Of a stretch of 64,000 nt of DNA, positions 11,873-26,800 are shown piece after piece. This DNA is from Chaetorhynchus papuensis (taxonomy: Eukaryota; Chordata; Aves; Passeriformes; Rhipiduridae). The notes below the pieces were generated by a model. It saw nothing but the letters and a program-made list of their open reading frames with translations, searched no databases and was not told the DNA's origin. The position numbers and the translations under genes are program-made. The DNA lies in assembly GCA_013396525.1 (NCBI GenBank), contig VWYX01000934.1:1-64000 (forward strand), in the 5' to 3' direction. Numbering within the stretch: the stretch's first letter is position 1; each line of letters opens with the position of its first letter.

Positions 11873-14800
11873 CTGCTGGAACACCCCACACAGAGCTGGG
11901 CTCCTGCATGTGCCAGAACCCGACACTCGGGGTGCACAGACCCAGCTGGATGTGCCTCTGTAAGGTCTGCTGAAAAGCTGGGACTCTGCTCTGCTCTTCT
12001 CTCTCTCTCAGCAATTCTCTTTTATTCTCCCAGACCTTGTTCTGGTTTGTAAGGAAACCCACAGAAATCAGATAAGGGCAATCACAGTGCATTTGAGAAG
12101 TCTATAGACCCCACCTCCCGTTTACCAAAATACCACTAATTATTCTGAAGCAAAGACACCAAAAGGCATCTACAGAGGCAAAAGATATCCTTCACATTAA
12201 ACAGAGGCAAAAGTACCACTGAACTCATTACAAAAAAAAGAAATTTAGGGAATTTAAGCAATCTCCTCTTTTAGTAAGTACCATGAACTGGATGCACTGT
12301 TTTTTCCCTGCTGGCAAGAAAAAAAAATTAAAAACTGAGCTGGCACCCCATGCCTCAGCAAGGAGAAGCAGCCCTTTGGCTCAAACCCTATTTTGACCAT
12401 TTCGACATGAAAGCTACAACTGGACAGAGCCCCTTGGCCAGGCAGTGGCCATGCACACACTAAAGGACAGCAGCAGGGGAGCATTGGCAGGACACAATGG
12501 AAACTACAGGAGCATAAGGAGCTGATCCTGCCCCATGTCCAGCATCCATAATGGTTTGGAGTTGTCACAGGAAATACTAGTGCCATACTTTCCACTTCCA
12601 CTCACATATTTTACATCAAAACAGTGTAGAGAAGAGTTCCCTCCTATTTGGCAGCCACCTTTCTGCTCCCCTTATCCAGCTGCTGGGAGCCATCCTCCTC
12701 TGCTGAACAGACTTCATTTTTCATGCCTATTCTGCCTTTTATCACTCACTTCCCTGAAATACATTCCCTTTATTCATGTGTGTGTGTTCATTCTGTCTGG
12801 CTACTGCTCTTAATTATTACATTGGTGCTGTGTAAAAGAAAAAATAATCAGCATGATCTCTCCATTCTCCTCTGTCCTGAATTTAGAGATATTTAATATT
12901 AACTTTTGTTTCTACAGCTAAGCCTCTGACAGTGGAGTTGCTGCTTTATCATTTTCATTTTGGGATATCTCTTAGAAACCAATTGTTGTATTCCCTGCTG
13001 TAATACTGTCTTGCTTGAGCATTTACCAGTATGCTAAAAGAAAAACATGAAGTAGGACAGTGTGCGTAGCTAAAACAACATGTGCAACATGGCAGGTTTA
13101 CACTAGAATTCATTGTAGAAGGAAAGAAGTAGCAGCAAAAAATTCCGCCTGAGCTGATTTATTATTGTTCTACCTTGCATGTGCACTGCCTTGACAAGCA
13201 CAATGTAGAAAACTGTGATGGCTGTTCTTGTCAAAGAGCATAAGAGCCTGGAGATATCACAGGCTGAAAGCCATCTCCCAGTGCAGGTGCTGTAGGGAGG
13301 GATTGATTTGCCCAAAGTACAGAGTACAATATACTCACCTACTACTTAGAAATTGAAAAAAAAAAAATTATCAGATATTCCCACCTTTATATCTATCTCT
13401 CAAATATTTTATGGACCCGGAGAAATGTGTTCATGCCCAGGTAGCATTTTCTATCTAACATTACCACTGATTTCAGCAGCATCATTTTCCCCCGTGGCAA
13501 AGCATTCAATCTGTAGCCCCCACCTGGATCTTCACCATCCTTCTGACAAGTTCCTTTTAAGCCTGTTGGTGTCTAAACAGGAGTGTCATTTGGCCTACCA
13601 TATCAAAAGAGGTTTTCTTCTCCAGGGGCTGTCTCTGGAGCAGGAAACACTGGGGTTTTTCCCTGCTCAGGAGCAATGTCTGTGTTGGATTGCCACCACC
13701 TCCACGAGCAGCTCACTGAATCTGCTGCACCTGTGTGTCCTTGTACAACACCCGGTGCAAAACTCCCCCCAGGACACACAGTACCTCAGGGCAGTGCTTC
13801 ACTCTGCATCCTCATTCACCTGTCAGTCCAGCACAGGAGGCATTGCCACAGCATTCTCAGGGGACATATGGACCTTTCTCTGCTGGTGACAATATGCCCT
13901 GAGGTCACTTTCCACTGAGCTTCACCCTGCAGGGACAGCTGTCACTCTTCTGGGGTGGAGAGCTCACATCAGCCTTTTGGAGTACAAGGTTTCAGTCTCC
14001 TCCAAGGTGTGATCAACACAACAGGCGAGGATTGGCAGCAGAAAACTGACACGGGGCTTCCAAATAAATCCATACAGGGCTGTAGATACTAATAAAAACT
14101 GTCACCCTCTCAGGTGATAGGCAAACAGGTAGTGAGAAATCAAATTCAACACGTAGGAAAGGAATTGGTCTATGAACTGATGCTCGTACCTCTGCATACA
14201 TCTACCTGCAGAGTTTACTTCTCCTCAACGTGAATGCACCAGCAGGTGGACTGATAAATTACAACAGGGGTTTTTTTAGGACCCCAAAAGAATGGTCACA
14301 GCTTCCCTTCTCTCTCTCTGGGACTGTGAGCTGTGAAGCTGAACAAACTGACTGATAGGAAGCTGACCTCACAAATTTCACTATGATCCACAAGTCAGTC
14401 TCAGGAAAGAAGATACTTGCTGGGGTATGTTCCTCACCCTAAGAAATAAAGGGAGTGAATACGTCTGCAGTGAGGTGGAAAACTGACTCCTCCACACACA
14501 GCTTAGGTTTTGAAGCCAACTGGAGAGGTCAAAGCCACATGGAAATGACCCATTTATAAACAAACACGCATCAGAGAATGGCCTTCCCAGGGCTGGAGCC
14601 TGGGAAAATAGAAGGTAAGGGATAGTTAGAAATTTGTGATGCAGTTCAACTTAACATAGAGGCAGAGGTTTGGCTCAGGTTCAGCCAGGCAGCTGAGGGA
14701 AACTGAGAGAGATGGATGCAGTGCCCCTTTCCTGCCACACACAGGATGTGCAGAGACTGCAGAGCTCTGCAGAGCTGCTGGTGCATCCCTTCCATTAGTG

Positions 14801-17800
14801 GGTCAGGCAGGATTTCAGAGCCCTTGCAGGAGTAACTTCTTTGAAAAATGCTAAAGCCATTGGGTATGTGCCTTTAAACCCAGCTGTCTGCTATTAGGAT
14901 TTCATTACTGCACACTGCTCATGATTTTGGCAAGACTCTGCGACAATTAACATGAATTCTTCTGGGAGGGATGCAGCGCATGACATCATGTAGTAAATTT
15001 TCTGATATTAGAACCTTTCATTTGTGCCCTACTGTACTTGTTAGGGTAACAGATTCAAAATGAAAAAATGTAATTACCCAACAGAGCTTTCAATTGTATC
15101 ATATATTAACTTCTAATACTCCAAGTATTCATTCTCAAATCCAAACCTGGCACAAAACACTTTGGAAGATGAAACTCGACAGATCTAATCAGGCACTAAT
15201 CCGATTCTTTGACAGACACTGATTTAAGAGCATTTCATAATGGGAAATCTCAAGTAAGGTAATAGCAACAGTTGAAGAACAATTACCCTTGTCTGCCTTA
15301 GTGCTGGACTCTGAAAACTCACATGCTAACAAATGCTAAGCAAAATGCACAACCAAATAAAACTCTTGGAACAAGCAGCATTCTGCAGATAAATGTTTCT
15401 GGGAACAGCTTTCTGAAAATATTAATAATATTGGGAACCAGTGGTTTTCAAATCTTGATTTGTGCTCAAAAGCCCCCTTGGATAAAATTATCCTAAGTTC
15501 CCAGGTAAGAAGTTTAGACAAAGATTGATAACTTGTTTCTCAAGAATAATCACCAGATATCTAAAAGGGCAGGATAGGATAGAGTCTGTAACTTGATCAA
15601 TGAAACAAAATTGAACACATCTAGTACTTACAGATCTTTATGACAAACTCCACCTTAATCCTCTCTCTGCTCTATTAGTGCAGTGAATTACTTGACAGGA
15701 AAAATAAACTGGTTTTGTGTACTTCTAGGCTAAGTTACCAGGTTTTAGGACTTCATGTGCTTTTGCCAGAAGACTCACCATAGCAGAAGATCTGAACAAC
15801 CACAGGCCAGGCCTCCCCACCAGTCTGAATCACACTGGTATTAACTACCCCTTTTTTTTTGTGATCTCTGACTCGTGGTTAACTGAGTAAACAAGACTGC
15901 TCATGTCCAGCTTTTATTTCCTCCTCAGTCTTTATACTAATTACTGTATTACTGACCAGGTCCCAGACTCTTGTGCATTCACTAGCACAAGGAAAGTACA
16001 GGGTTCATTCTGAAAGCTCTGACGCTATCCCATTACAAATATTGGCTTCTCTTTTGAGATGCACTTTCCTCAGACACCATGCAAGAACATAACCCCATAG
16101 CATTCCAAAGATTTACTTTTCTGGGTAATTACAGGGGAATATTCAAAGCTTCAAGAGAAAAGCTGGGCACTGTTAGTATAAATTGTTCAAGCTTCAATAA
16201 TTTCAATAGCATGAAGACTGAGTACATCCTCAGAGAGCCTAGCACAAATCCCTCACCACAATCCTGATGCAATACTATTTTATTTCCCAGGCAAAGATAC
16301 AAACTTTCAAAGCAAATTTGAGACCTATAGTCTTCTAAGGTTAAGACACTTTCCTATCCTTTCACTGAAATTTTATTCTCCTTATTAATATACAATATAA
16401 CGTTGTCCTAGAATTAGCAACAATGAGAAAAAAATGAAAGCATACTTACTTTTTCTTTGTTAATTCATTCAACAGAAGACAAAGCTGTTTTAAAGATGTT
16501 CAGCCCTGTGTGTTGGTTACTGAACTATTTCACCACTAGTTTGCAGCAAAAGCAGAAAATAACTGGAATTTCCATGAAGATTGAGAGTGCATCTTGTTTT
16601 AACTTTTCTGTATTCTGCCAACATTATCTCTACCATCTCAAAAGGATAAAAGCCAAAAAGACCCAAACAACCTTCATAAAATATTGAAAGTAAAGCTGTA
16701 AAATAGATCAAGGTGACTCCAAGGTATCTCAACCACAGAAGTGAGAATTCAGCATGCGGTGTAGAATTATAAAGGAGGAGGCCTCAGAATGCTCAGAGCA
16801 TTGTATTTGTGGCATTATACTAAACCCACAAGATTTGACTAAATGATCTTCCATATCTCTTTAATTTTCCCTCATCACCTCGTGTTTTACTTTCCAGTCT
16901 TTTCTTCTACTCTCGTTTGTTGGGTTTGCTCAGAGCACATGCATCTTCCAGCTCCAAGGCAAGTATAAATGAGATCTATGTCAGTGCTTGTCTCCGGAGT
17001 TATCTTTTGATACTCGCCCCAAAACACCCTCATCCTAAAGCTAAGGAGATGGCTGATTGCCTGTGATAACTTCTCACAAATGAAAACAGTAAATAGCAAT
17101 TCCACTCCATAACTCTCCTGCATATCTTGCAATAGAACTCTTATGTCAATAGCAGACTACACCTTTAAAAAACCCCTTTATTTACATCTGCTCTTCTTGT
17201 AAAAACAACAGTATCTCGAGCTGCCTATAAATATCTAATATTCAAAACCCTGTGTTCTGATTATTAAAAACTTTAAAAAAAAAAATTTGCTTCCCGGCAT
17301 TTTACATTGTCATCACAGCCAACATTAGCTAGAGGCCTTCTCTCTGTAAGATTCAAGTGCTCTTTAATTATTTTCATCAACATAGCCCAAACTATACCAT
17401 AAACCCAATATTCTTCAGGTGCAGAGGTTCCCAGCCTGAACTAGAGCATGAAGCAGGCGTTCCTCAGCTGTATGGAGGGGCACACACAACTCCCAGGACT
17501 GGATTGCATTGTGCATCCACTTCTGCAGTGGAAATAAACTCAAGTCTAACTCCACATACTAAATGCAGAAAGCTCCTTGACAAAGACTACCCAAACTGAT
17601 GAGACTTAGCCAATGTAATTTAGTGGAAAAGGGAATAATGCTAATTTTGACTGAAGGGCAGAAACTGCTCAGTCTGGAGCAGAGGTTGCACTCTGCACGT
17701 CTGGCTTCGGGATTGATCACACGTGGCACAAGGAACCTCGGCCCAGGGCACTACAACACAAGTCCTTCAGGCACTCCAGTGAGGAAAACATTTTGCTTTG

Positions 17801-20800
17801 TAACACAACTCTCCTGAAGTTACCTAAAAGCAGCACTGGTTGTAGCAGTCAACCTTCAAGTTTCCAATTCTGGACGTTTTATCCCTTCTTTTCTCCCTCC
17901 AGGGAGAAACTGAGATCAAGTCTCTGAAATTATCTATCTGTCCACACTACCTTTAACAACTAGGATAATTTTCCTACCCAGTGTTATTCACAAGCAGGAA
18001 GCCCATAAAAGTTAAGTTTGAATAAAAATAAAGTTTTCATTATAATACTATAGGATTAGCAGCTGCATCCATTAATTTCCTCCCTCTAGCTACAGAAAGG
18101 TACCAGAGAATTTCCAGAACAGGCTACTGCAAGCTTATGCTTCTTTCATGCACTGGAAGAGCTGCTTCTATAGCAAACCAGGAGATTAAACTCTGAATTT
18201 TAATTTCTGAGACAGCAGTTGATAAAGTTGCAAGGTATGAAAAACCCACACTTTTCTGGGGTAAACTGTCCACCCTGTGGCCCACTACTCAGGAAAATCA
18301 AGTGACTGCTGTGGTGCTGTAGTATGATGGGACCTGAGCTCATTCCAGTGAGCTGCCATTCTCTACCTACCAACATCAGTTCTCTCAGCCTTCCAAACAT
18401 TATTCAAGAATCAGATCCTTCCCTATCCAGTACCATCTGCCCTACGAGCTTACACTTTAAACCAAAAGGGTTAAAATATCTATTACAAGACTCAAGCTCT
18501 GGAGTTTCAAGCGTACCTATGACTGGTTAAACACTCAGACTTGTGTACGGGTGATCATTCGTTGTTCTGTCCATCTGAACAAGCTTTTAATGCCATCTTT
18601 CAGTTGTAGGGTGATAAGCACGTAGTGGGTCACACCAGAGGGTGAGCTGTCAGATGAAGCACAGCACCACACAAAGATCTTAACTCAGGTGGGAACCGGA
18701 AAATTCCATGCTTTTCTTTTTTGGGAGTTTAGGATCCAAATGCAGTTGGACTACTGCAGCCTCTCATTCCTGCCCTTCCCAACACTGGGAAGCTCAGTGG
18801 AAGTTTGCTCTGAGCTCTCCTATCCACAGCCTGAGCACTGCTCAGTGCAGTTGTGAGAACCCACACAGAAATTCCCTACTCCATTCTCCTCTGGGTCCAA
18901 GGTGGCCTGGGCACTTTGTCACAGGTTTATGTTGGTAATACCAGAATGCTCCTCACCATTAGTAGAGCAAAATGTTATAGAAAAACATGTTCTATGGCAA
19001 CAAACATTTGTGAATTTTAAAAACGTCCTGAAGTTGATAGTGAAATAATGACTTGCTGTCTCCTTCCCCAGTAAAAGTCAATGGAATGCACTGATGGATG
19101 CAAGAAATTTTACAGACCGACTCAGTGGGCAATTGTGACATCGAAGACTTCCATGATATGCAAACATAGGGACTAGAATCCAGGTTACATGAGCTATTTG
19201 GAATGTGAACACTTTGCTGTAATGCCTTTGCATTTCCTGTTACCCCTGAGCTCTATCTGCCTTTGCAAGTTTGGCTGAACAGTAGGAACAAGTCTGCAGG
19301 GTGAAGAAGCCGATGCAGAAGCACTGTCAACACTGTACTCAGTCTGAGGGTGTTACTGCAGACTGGCTCTAATCTGTTCCCCACAGCTGAACACCCAATT
19401 ATTGCTGGAGCATTTTAATTGCATTTCTGAAGCACATTTTTCTATGTTTGTTTGTGAGCTCCAACACTGGCCTGTGAATTAAATCAATGCAGAGTGAGCA
19501 GGGATGATGGGAGACTGACTCCAGAAATGCATTTCTGATCACAGTAAAATGTGTGTGGACACCTCCTTTTGTGCCAGCTCTGTGCAGGGGTATCTCCCAG
19601 CCACATGCAAAAGGCAGCTGGAGGGAGATGCTACTCAGGACTTTTGAAGATGCCAGAATGTGGCTTCCTATTAGGATTGCTTCCTTAAAAACACGCTCCT
19701 GGGAGAGATGCTAAACTTCAGCATTTAATTGAATCAGCCCATGGAATTGCCACAGGATGAGTTTTAAGGCATGGAAGGAGCAGGTATACATCTATTACAG
19801 GTGATTCTTTTATATAAAGGATGTCACAAACAAGTTAAATTAGGTAGCTTTATTTAAAATGAAGTGTAAGTAGCCCTACAACTTCTGAAATGTCTGTTTT
19901 TGAAGTAATGGACCTAATATGAGGTTTAGTTTATGCATCTTGTCATAATGGCTGCTATCTGTAATTATTGTACTATGAACCAGTTGTTATTTATGTTACC
20001 ACTGGATACAAGGATTTTGTTAGTGGAATTTAGCTTCCAGATTCATTTCATAATCTCTATGCCTATTACTTAGAAGAATAAAGCACAAATCAAGATGACA
20101 TTTAAAAAAAAAAAAAAGGAGCCTAGGCTGGTCTTGTAGGAACATCTAAATCCTTTCCCATATTAAATACCTTATCTCAGCAGCAGTGCACCAGCCATTT
20201 AGGAAAATTAAAGAGGGAGATAGCAAAAAAGAGGCAGCAGATGCTAAAGCAGAGTAGTTTCTGGTCACGTAGATAATGAAGGGACTCGGCACATGGCCTT
20301 TCAGTTTATCCCTGCTTCAGCTTATCCTTCATCTGCTTAAATTCAAATGGATCAGTCATTATTAAAATGATTTTGAAATTAGCTGCTCCAGTTTCATGTG
20401 ACTTTTTGGTGTATCCTCTAAAACTTAGTAACTCTTTGGGAAGACAGGTGCTGTACACTTTTGCTATTTTAATTCAGTTTGGAACGTGATTTCTGAGCAT
20501 CAACTGGTAGCTAGTGCTTAAATAAAATTGAATTTTACTCACTGATACACACTGTGAGCCTTTTATCCCTTCCAGTGAGTTGTCACATAAAAAAATATAG
20601 ACTTCTCTGCTGAAAAATACCAAATATTTTGTGCAAGGTGCTGTGGGCTTACAACTTTAAGAGATACTGGACCCTGAAAGTATATTTTCGACTCATTTTC
20701 TTTTCTTTATTATTGGATAAATATTCTTCTGTCACCCTTGGGACCTTCTACTTGCCGATTCTGAGAAACACTATAAGTAAGCGTATGCATGAAGCAATGA

Positions 20801-23800
20801 TCAGCCACCCTGTTAAACATTTAAAATCCACTTCAAACCACTGCTGGATTTGATGCAGTTGTGAGACACTGATCAGCCTCACGTTAGCACCTGCTGGCAC
20901 TGCCCACAGCAATGTGCATGGCATGGCTCCCCACGCTCAGCATGTTTGCCTCCCCAGGGACAGAAACACAAGTTATCGAGGGTCCTGCATCCCCACTGAT
21001 TTCCGTGGAAACAAACAAACGTTTGAAGAGCAGACACTGCATGTCAGACAGCATATGCAGAGTGACTCTTCATGCTCTTTACCTGAGTGGTTCAGAATTT
21101 TTATGCCATCCTAAAACATTCCACCGGCCAAATTCCCCATGGTCATACATCTCCTCCCCTGCCTTCGTCCTACCCAATTTAAAAATCTTGCAACAGGGAC
21201 AAAAATCTTCCAACAGGGACCATTTAGGAGATTTCTGCCAACCTCAAGCACCTGAAGAAAACAGTGGTGGCTCTTACCTTCACATTTGGCACCACAGCAC
21301 TACTGTAATTTTCCTTCTATGCCTCCTGGACTATTAATAATAGTCACATCCAGCATGAACACACATTGAAGCAGCTAACTGCTACCAGCTCCTGTCAGAA
21401 GGTGGCTTATGACTTCACTGCCTTTTGGCTGTCAATAGTTCCTTAATGAGCAACAGCTCCTAAATGAGCTGTTCTGCAGTGAGCTTCACTGCCACGTGGT
21501 TTCCCTGGCACCACCTTGCTGCACTCTGGTAACACAATCCACAAGAATCAAGGTTCTTGAACTATATTATGTCTTGAATCTCGTGCCATTGAAGTCAATG
21601 ACAGAGTTCTGCATCATTAACTTTTTAAACAAAATCTCGTTTCTTCAGTATTAAAAGGTGTAGAGACTACAGAACTTACATAAAGAAAGTAGGAGTCTTG
21701 AAATCCTTGACTTGGGTTTTGATTTGGGAAATAAATTAACACATCTCCACCATGCAGATTGTAAAAATATTTGCAAAAATTAGCTTTGTAGCTGAGTTAG
21801 CTCAAGTGCAGCTTGGCCTTTCATCAGCCAGAGCGCCTCTTTGTTATTCTTTGCACCAAGATGAAATGGATAGCTCAAACATCAAAACAACACAGCCTTA
21901 CATTCTGCCTACATGCCTCTAACAATACTTCTTCCCACCTGTAGGTCACCAGTTCAGAGGTGAACAGGTCATTTCTGTCAGTTCTTCAAATCTAAGTCTA
22001 GAAATCCTCAGTGCTTAAAGGTTTTTTAGATCAGCTTCTTTGAGTCAAAGTTCCCCACCACAGGTGCGTGCCTCTATTGTCACTAATTGCTGTAAAGACA
22101 GTGGAGTTTTTCTTCGAGTGACAGCCTTTTGAAGTTGGCTCAGGCACTTTCCTGCTACCTTCCTGCAAGTATATACTGAGGATTAAATAGTGACAACAGT
22201 GCTCCAGTGAATTCTCTGGATCAATTGATCTGGCAGATGCAAAGAGAAGAACAGCAGAAGCCACTGTGAATAATCACTGCCTAAAGAACTCCAAAATAAA
22301 AATGAAATTTCAGAAATTTTCTGGTTTTGAAGGAAAAAACAATGAAGGATGTTATTCCCTTGTTTGTTAGAAATGTGTGCACTTCAGAAAGCTTTTTTAA
22401 TTTTTATATAGTCCTTGGCTGAACAAAATATTTTTAAGGCACTTGATTAGAATCGGAGGTGTTACCTTACCTTACTGAAGACTGTAAAATGTTCAAAGTC
22501 CTTCTGACGTGACTGACACTGAGCATTTACAAGGGGTGGTACCCAGCTGCTCTGGCCCAGCAGGAGCCTTGGGAAAAGAGCTGTGACTCTGCTAATGCCT
22601 TTCTTATTTCAAGGGAAAGCAAGATGAAGCCACTGTTTACAAATCAGTATGCACTGATGTAACAGGACAATGGTGAGACCAAGCTTTGTCACAAGGACCT
22701 TAACCTGAGATTGCCCAAGAGTGGCTGCTACAAATGATTACTTTAAATTTTCCTATTTTTCCTTACTGTTTTCTCTCCAGTGAAATTGTCAGTGAGGACA
22801 GTAAATACACTCAGCTCTATGAAGAGTTAAGAGCCAGTGTTTGCACTTCTGCCCCTCAGCTGATGTAGCCCTAATCACCAGCTGTAAGGTGATGTCTCCA
22901 GACTTCCCAGTGACAGGTCTGGGCCTGACAGACCCTGAGACATTTTTAGTAACACCAACATCTGCATCCACCCTGTGCTCCTTTCTGTCTTCCCTTTCAC
23001 CCACTGCACTAGGAGACTTAGTGCCCTCATCATAGTGCAAATGACTTCACAGGCATCACTGAAGGTGAATGGAACTGTATTGTGTTACAGTCCAAACAAC
23101 GTGCACACAGATAGAGTGATAGCAAAATGGAATATCACCTTCGGAACTGCATTCCAGAATTACTAAGTACAGGTCCGATTCTGCCACCTTTCAGTTGTCT
23201 GCTTCTCTAGGATGTTCCAAGTCTTTCAAAAGGAATTATCCCAGGAGTACAGTATTTATAAAAAGAAGTTATTGTTTATGTAACGGCTGTACCTTCAATA
23301 CTGAATCAGAGGGAGCTTTAACACATGTCTAGACATACATTAGGAGGCTCCAGCAATGACAGGCTTCAAACAGCTCTTCCCAGTAGCTTCTGACATTGCC
23401 TCACACAGCAAGTTGAACTCTGGCAACACCAGCGATGTTGGCTTTTATCAGTAGAGGATGTGTTCCCATCTCTTTAAATCAAACAGTCATATTGCTGTTA
23501 TTCTTCCTCTGACACTTTCAAGACTGTAGTTTGAGATGCTATCAGCTCTCTTAAGCGCTGCAATTAACTCCTTAAGTCGTATGCTAATAAGAGCACGATC
23601 CTTATCTACCCTCTGGACATGGGGTGCACTTTCCACTGGCAGAGAAGCCGCTGGTGCAGTTGGTATCCACTTTCCCCACTACAAATGACAAGCTTTATTA
23701 GTGCTTAGCCTTTAAGATTCACACACAGAATACCAGATGGAATCTTTTACTCTCAAAGGCACAGGTTTAAAGCAGCCATAGTAATTAAGTATGGTACATT

Positions 23801-26800
23801 ATTATATACCCAGAAAATCTCCTCATAGTATGGTAGGTGGCCATAATATGTTTCCACACAAAAATTACTCAGTATTTGAATAAAATAGTGTTTGTAGGAT
23901 TCCCAAAGGGGTGTTTCAAACTGAGGCACTGAGGTGTAGACTGAGCCTTCAGTGACTCACGTCACAACGCTCCTGACCTGCCTGCTGGGTCAAGCGAGCT
24001 CTTACCCTCATGGATGGAGGGAAATAGGTTAAAAATAGGCCTGCTTTTCAACAGCAATGCCACCAGAATTCTTTCCTCGTTTCAGCTGGGATGTTATCTC
24101 CTCTGTTATCTTCGCTTCACTGTAAGCAAGGAATTTGTGTACCATTTGTGCAGTCTTTTCCAAAACCTGTTAGACTAAGAATCAGCAGGAATTTTTATTC
24201 AATATAGAACACTCATTCATCAAACCCAGCACGAAACACTAAGGGATGTTTCTCAGGAGAAGATGGAAGGACTGGATGGAGAGAGAACAGCAAGGAGCAC
24301 TCATCTTTGTAGGGGTCAGGGACCTGTGACAGACCACAGCTTCTGACTGGTCCTTTGGGAGACTGAGCTTCAATTCCAGTCATCATCTGCGATTTAAAAT
24401 CCAAGCTGGGATTGGAGCAACACAAAAAGAGAGTCCCAAAGCAACTTGTTCCTAATCACTCACTTCAGAAGGGACGAACTAAGGCTGCAGTTCCACCTCA
24501 AAGTGGCTGCGATGGCACCGTGGCTCAACACAGTCAATCCCACCAAACCTCCTGGCACAAACCATGTCAGAACTCCCTCCCAGCTTACTTCATCACTTCA
24601 TTAGAAGTTACTTTTTCCATAAATACTATTGCAAGACTCAATCTCTCCACCAAAATTCTCATTTTGTAGCTGTTCTGTTCAATTGATGCTTTGAAATAAA
24701 AACACAGTTCTGATAAATACTGCCTCAAAGATTCAGCACTTCAACCTGCCTGTGTCTGAAGCACAATTCTCAGTACCAATATTAAGAACTCTGAATGTAC
24801 AAGTTATGCTGTGTTACTGTCTTCTCCGTCTTTTGAACTTTTATACCATACAAGGTAAGTGAAAATTTCGATTCTAATCAGCTGAAAAAATTTGAATTTC
24901 AAATTTATAAATAAACTCCTAAGAAATTTGGAATGAATTCTGAAACATTTTTTCCTCATTTGTAATCTAGTTATGGAACAGCTTGATTCCATGACATTCA
25001 AATCATAATCAATATTTCTAACACCCACATAGTGAAAAAAGCAAAATACTTTTTCATTGGGAAAGCCCATGGATCAACACACGTAAGAGAAACGAGAACA
25101 AACAGCAGCTCCTGCTATACAAAACCTGAGTGAATGAAATAGGAATTTTTCATAATGCAAGCGCTCAACTGAGTATTCAAAGTCAGTAAAAACAATTGAA
25201 AAGCCAAAGTACGTAGTGCAGAAAAACACACTTGGATGTAAATCTGTCCTGCATTCAAACTGTGTCGCAAAACAATTCCTCATCCTACATCTTGTAGTGA
25301 CTCAGCCCAACACTGCCACTTTTTAGGAAATGTGAAACCATTAATTGCCTTATCTGATGAACCAGAGTCCTGCTAATGACTTATCAATTATCACAAGGCT
25401 TATCTTTCAGCTCCTTATTAACCAAAGATGTTCTGGAACAGACTATCCTCGGAATTGCTTAACATACGGAGACCAGACTACCGTGGGGGAAACAAAACAT
25501 TTTGTGTTCAAAACACCCAAACACCACAGCATTAACATTCCAGGGGAAAAAAAAAGCCAAAGTGGATCTTTTCTAGCCACATCAGAACCACTTTTGTACT
25601 TAATTCTGCATACCACCTTCACTTTTGGGATAACTGCTGATAAGTGGCATTTGATACAGGAAAACAGGCCAGATTTGTAGGAATAGGTGGTCCCTTATTA
25701 GCCCAGCCAGTGTCTCTGGAACAAACTGAGGGGTTCAGTAAAATGCAGACCCCTCTCCAGCAAAAGCTGCAAATGAAGATTTGTGCTCACTTGTGGAGCA
25801 GGGCAATGGCAGATGTTTTGAAACACCTCAAATTTAACATTAGATAATTACTACCTCACACCAAGGAAGGCAAGAGTGTTGGAATATTGGTTTCACTTAC
25901 AAGCAATGCAGAAAGACACTGCCAGGTGAATGGACAGGCAATTCGTGCACCTGAAACTGCTTTGATGTAGAATAAGACAACATGGAGACAAAAAAATAAC
26001 TCTAAAAGAAAATTTTGATGTTAAATCTTGGCTGTATCATGCCAAGCACTGGTAAATTAGACACCAAAAAAAGGTTCATGCCCTGTCAGGAAAATTATCC
26101 GGCTGCTAGAGCACAGGCCTGGCAATTAATACATCTCAAATCCCTGGCTTTGCTTTGCTGAGGCAGGCACCAGGAAAACTGTGCTGAAACCAAGAGAGAC
26201 TTGAGCTCTTCATGCTGCTGTTTTCACCAAGGGGACAGCATGGATGAGTAGGTGCTCAGGCAAGAGTAACAATAATACAAGGCCTTATTAGACTCTTGAA
26301 ATTTAAGGTATTCATAAGTGAATCTCTAATTCAGTAAACTATTGAGCACATAGCTATGCTTACTTAGACCTTATGGTCATCAGAAGTATTTGAAGACACT
26401 CAGAAGACCTTTACCTATTCTGGGTGGTCCATATCAATTCCTTTTTCACACAAGTCCTTTCTCTTTGCTGAAAAAACCCCAAACAAAAACCCCACCCCCT
26501 AAAATTCCAGACCACCATTGATGGGGACTGCAGTCGTGATGATATTTCAGATCACACTTGATAGCTACGTAAAAAATCAGAAATCCTTTGTCAAAGTTCT
26601 TCTTGCACCCTTGCAGGCTGCTAATCCTGTGACATTTAATCTAAACCAAAGGCAAGCTGTTAGCTGGGGATATTTTCCCTCGCCAGTGCTCTAAATGTAA
26701 TAATGGATTTCAGAATGTGCGGGTCTGGCTCACTTCAAGCGGTTTTGCTCCTTCCTTGACTCCAGCTGCAAACTACTAAACACATACTTTTTTAGGTCAT

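Noticed and set aside
13353..13889. 178-codon open frame
   Set aside because: It resembles no protein I know, shows no domain pattern and overlaps another open frame in the same strand. Likely chance.
17640..17760. Faint similarity to an internal CR1 segment (CTCAGTCTGGAGCAGAGG)
   Set aside because: Only about 18 bp look alike and the flanks do not continue the CR1 order.
23165..23210. Possible repeat end (CAGGTCCGATTCTGCCACC)
   Set aside because: Only one end is visible; no matching second arm was found.
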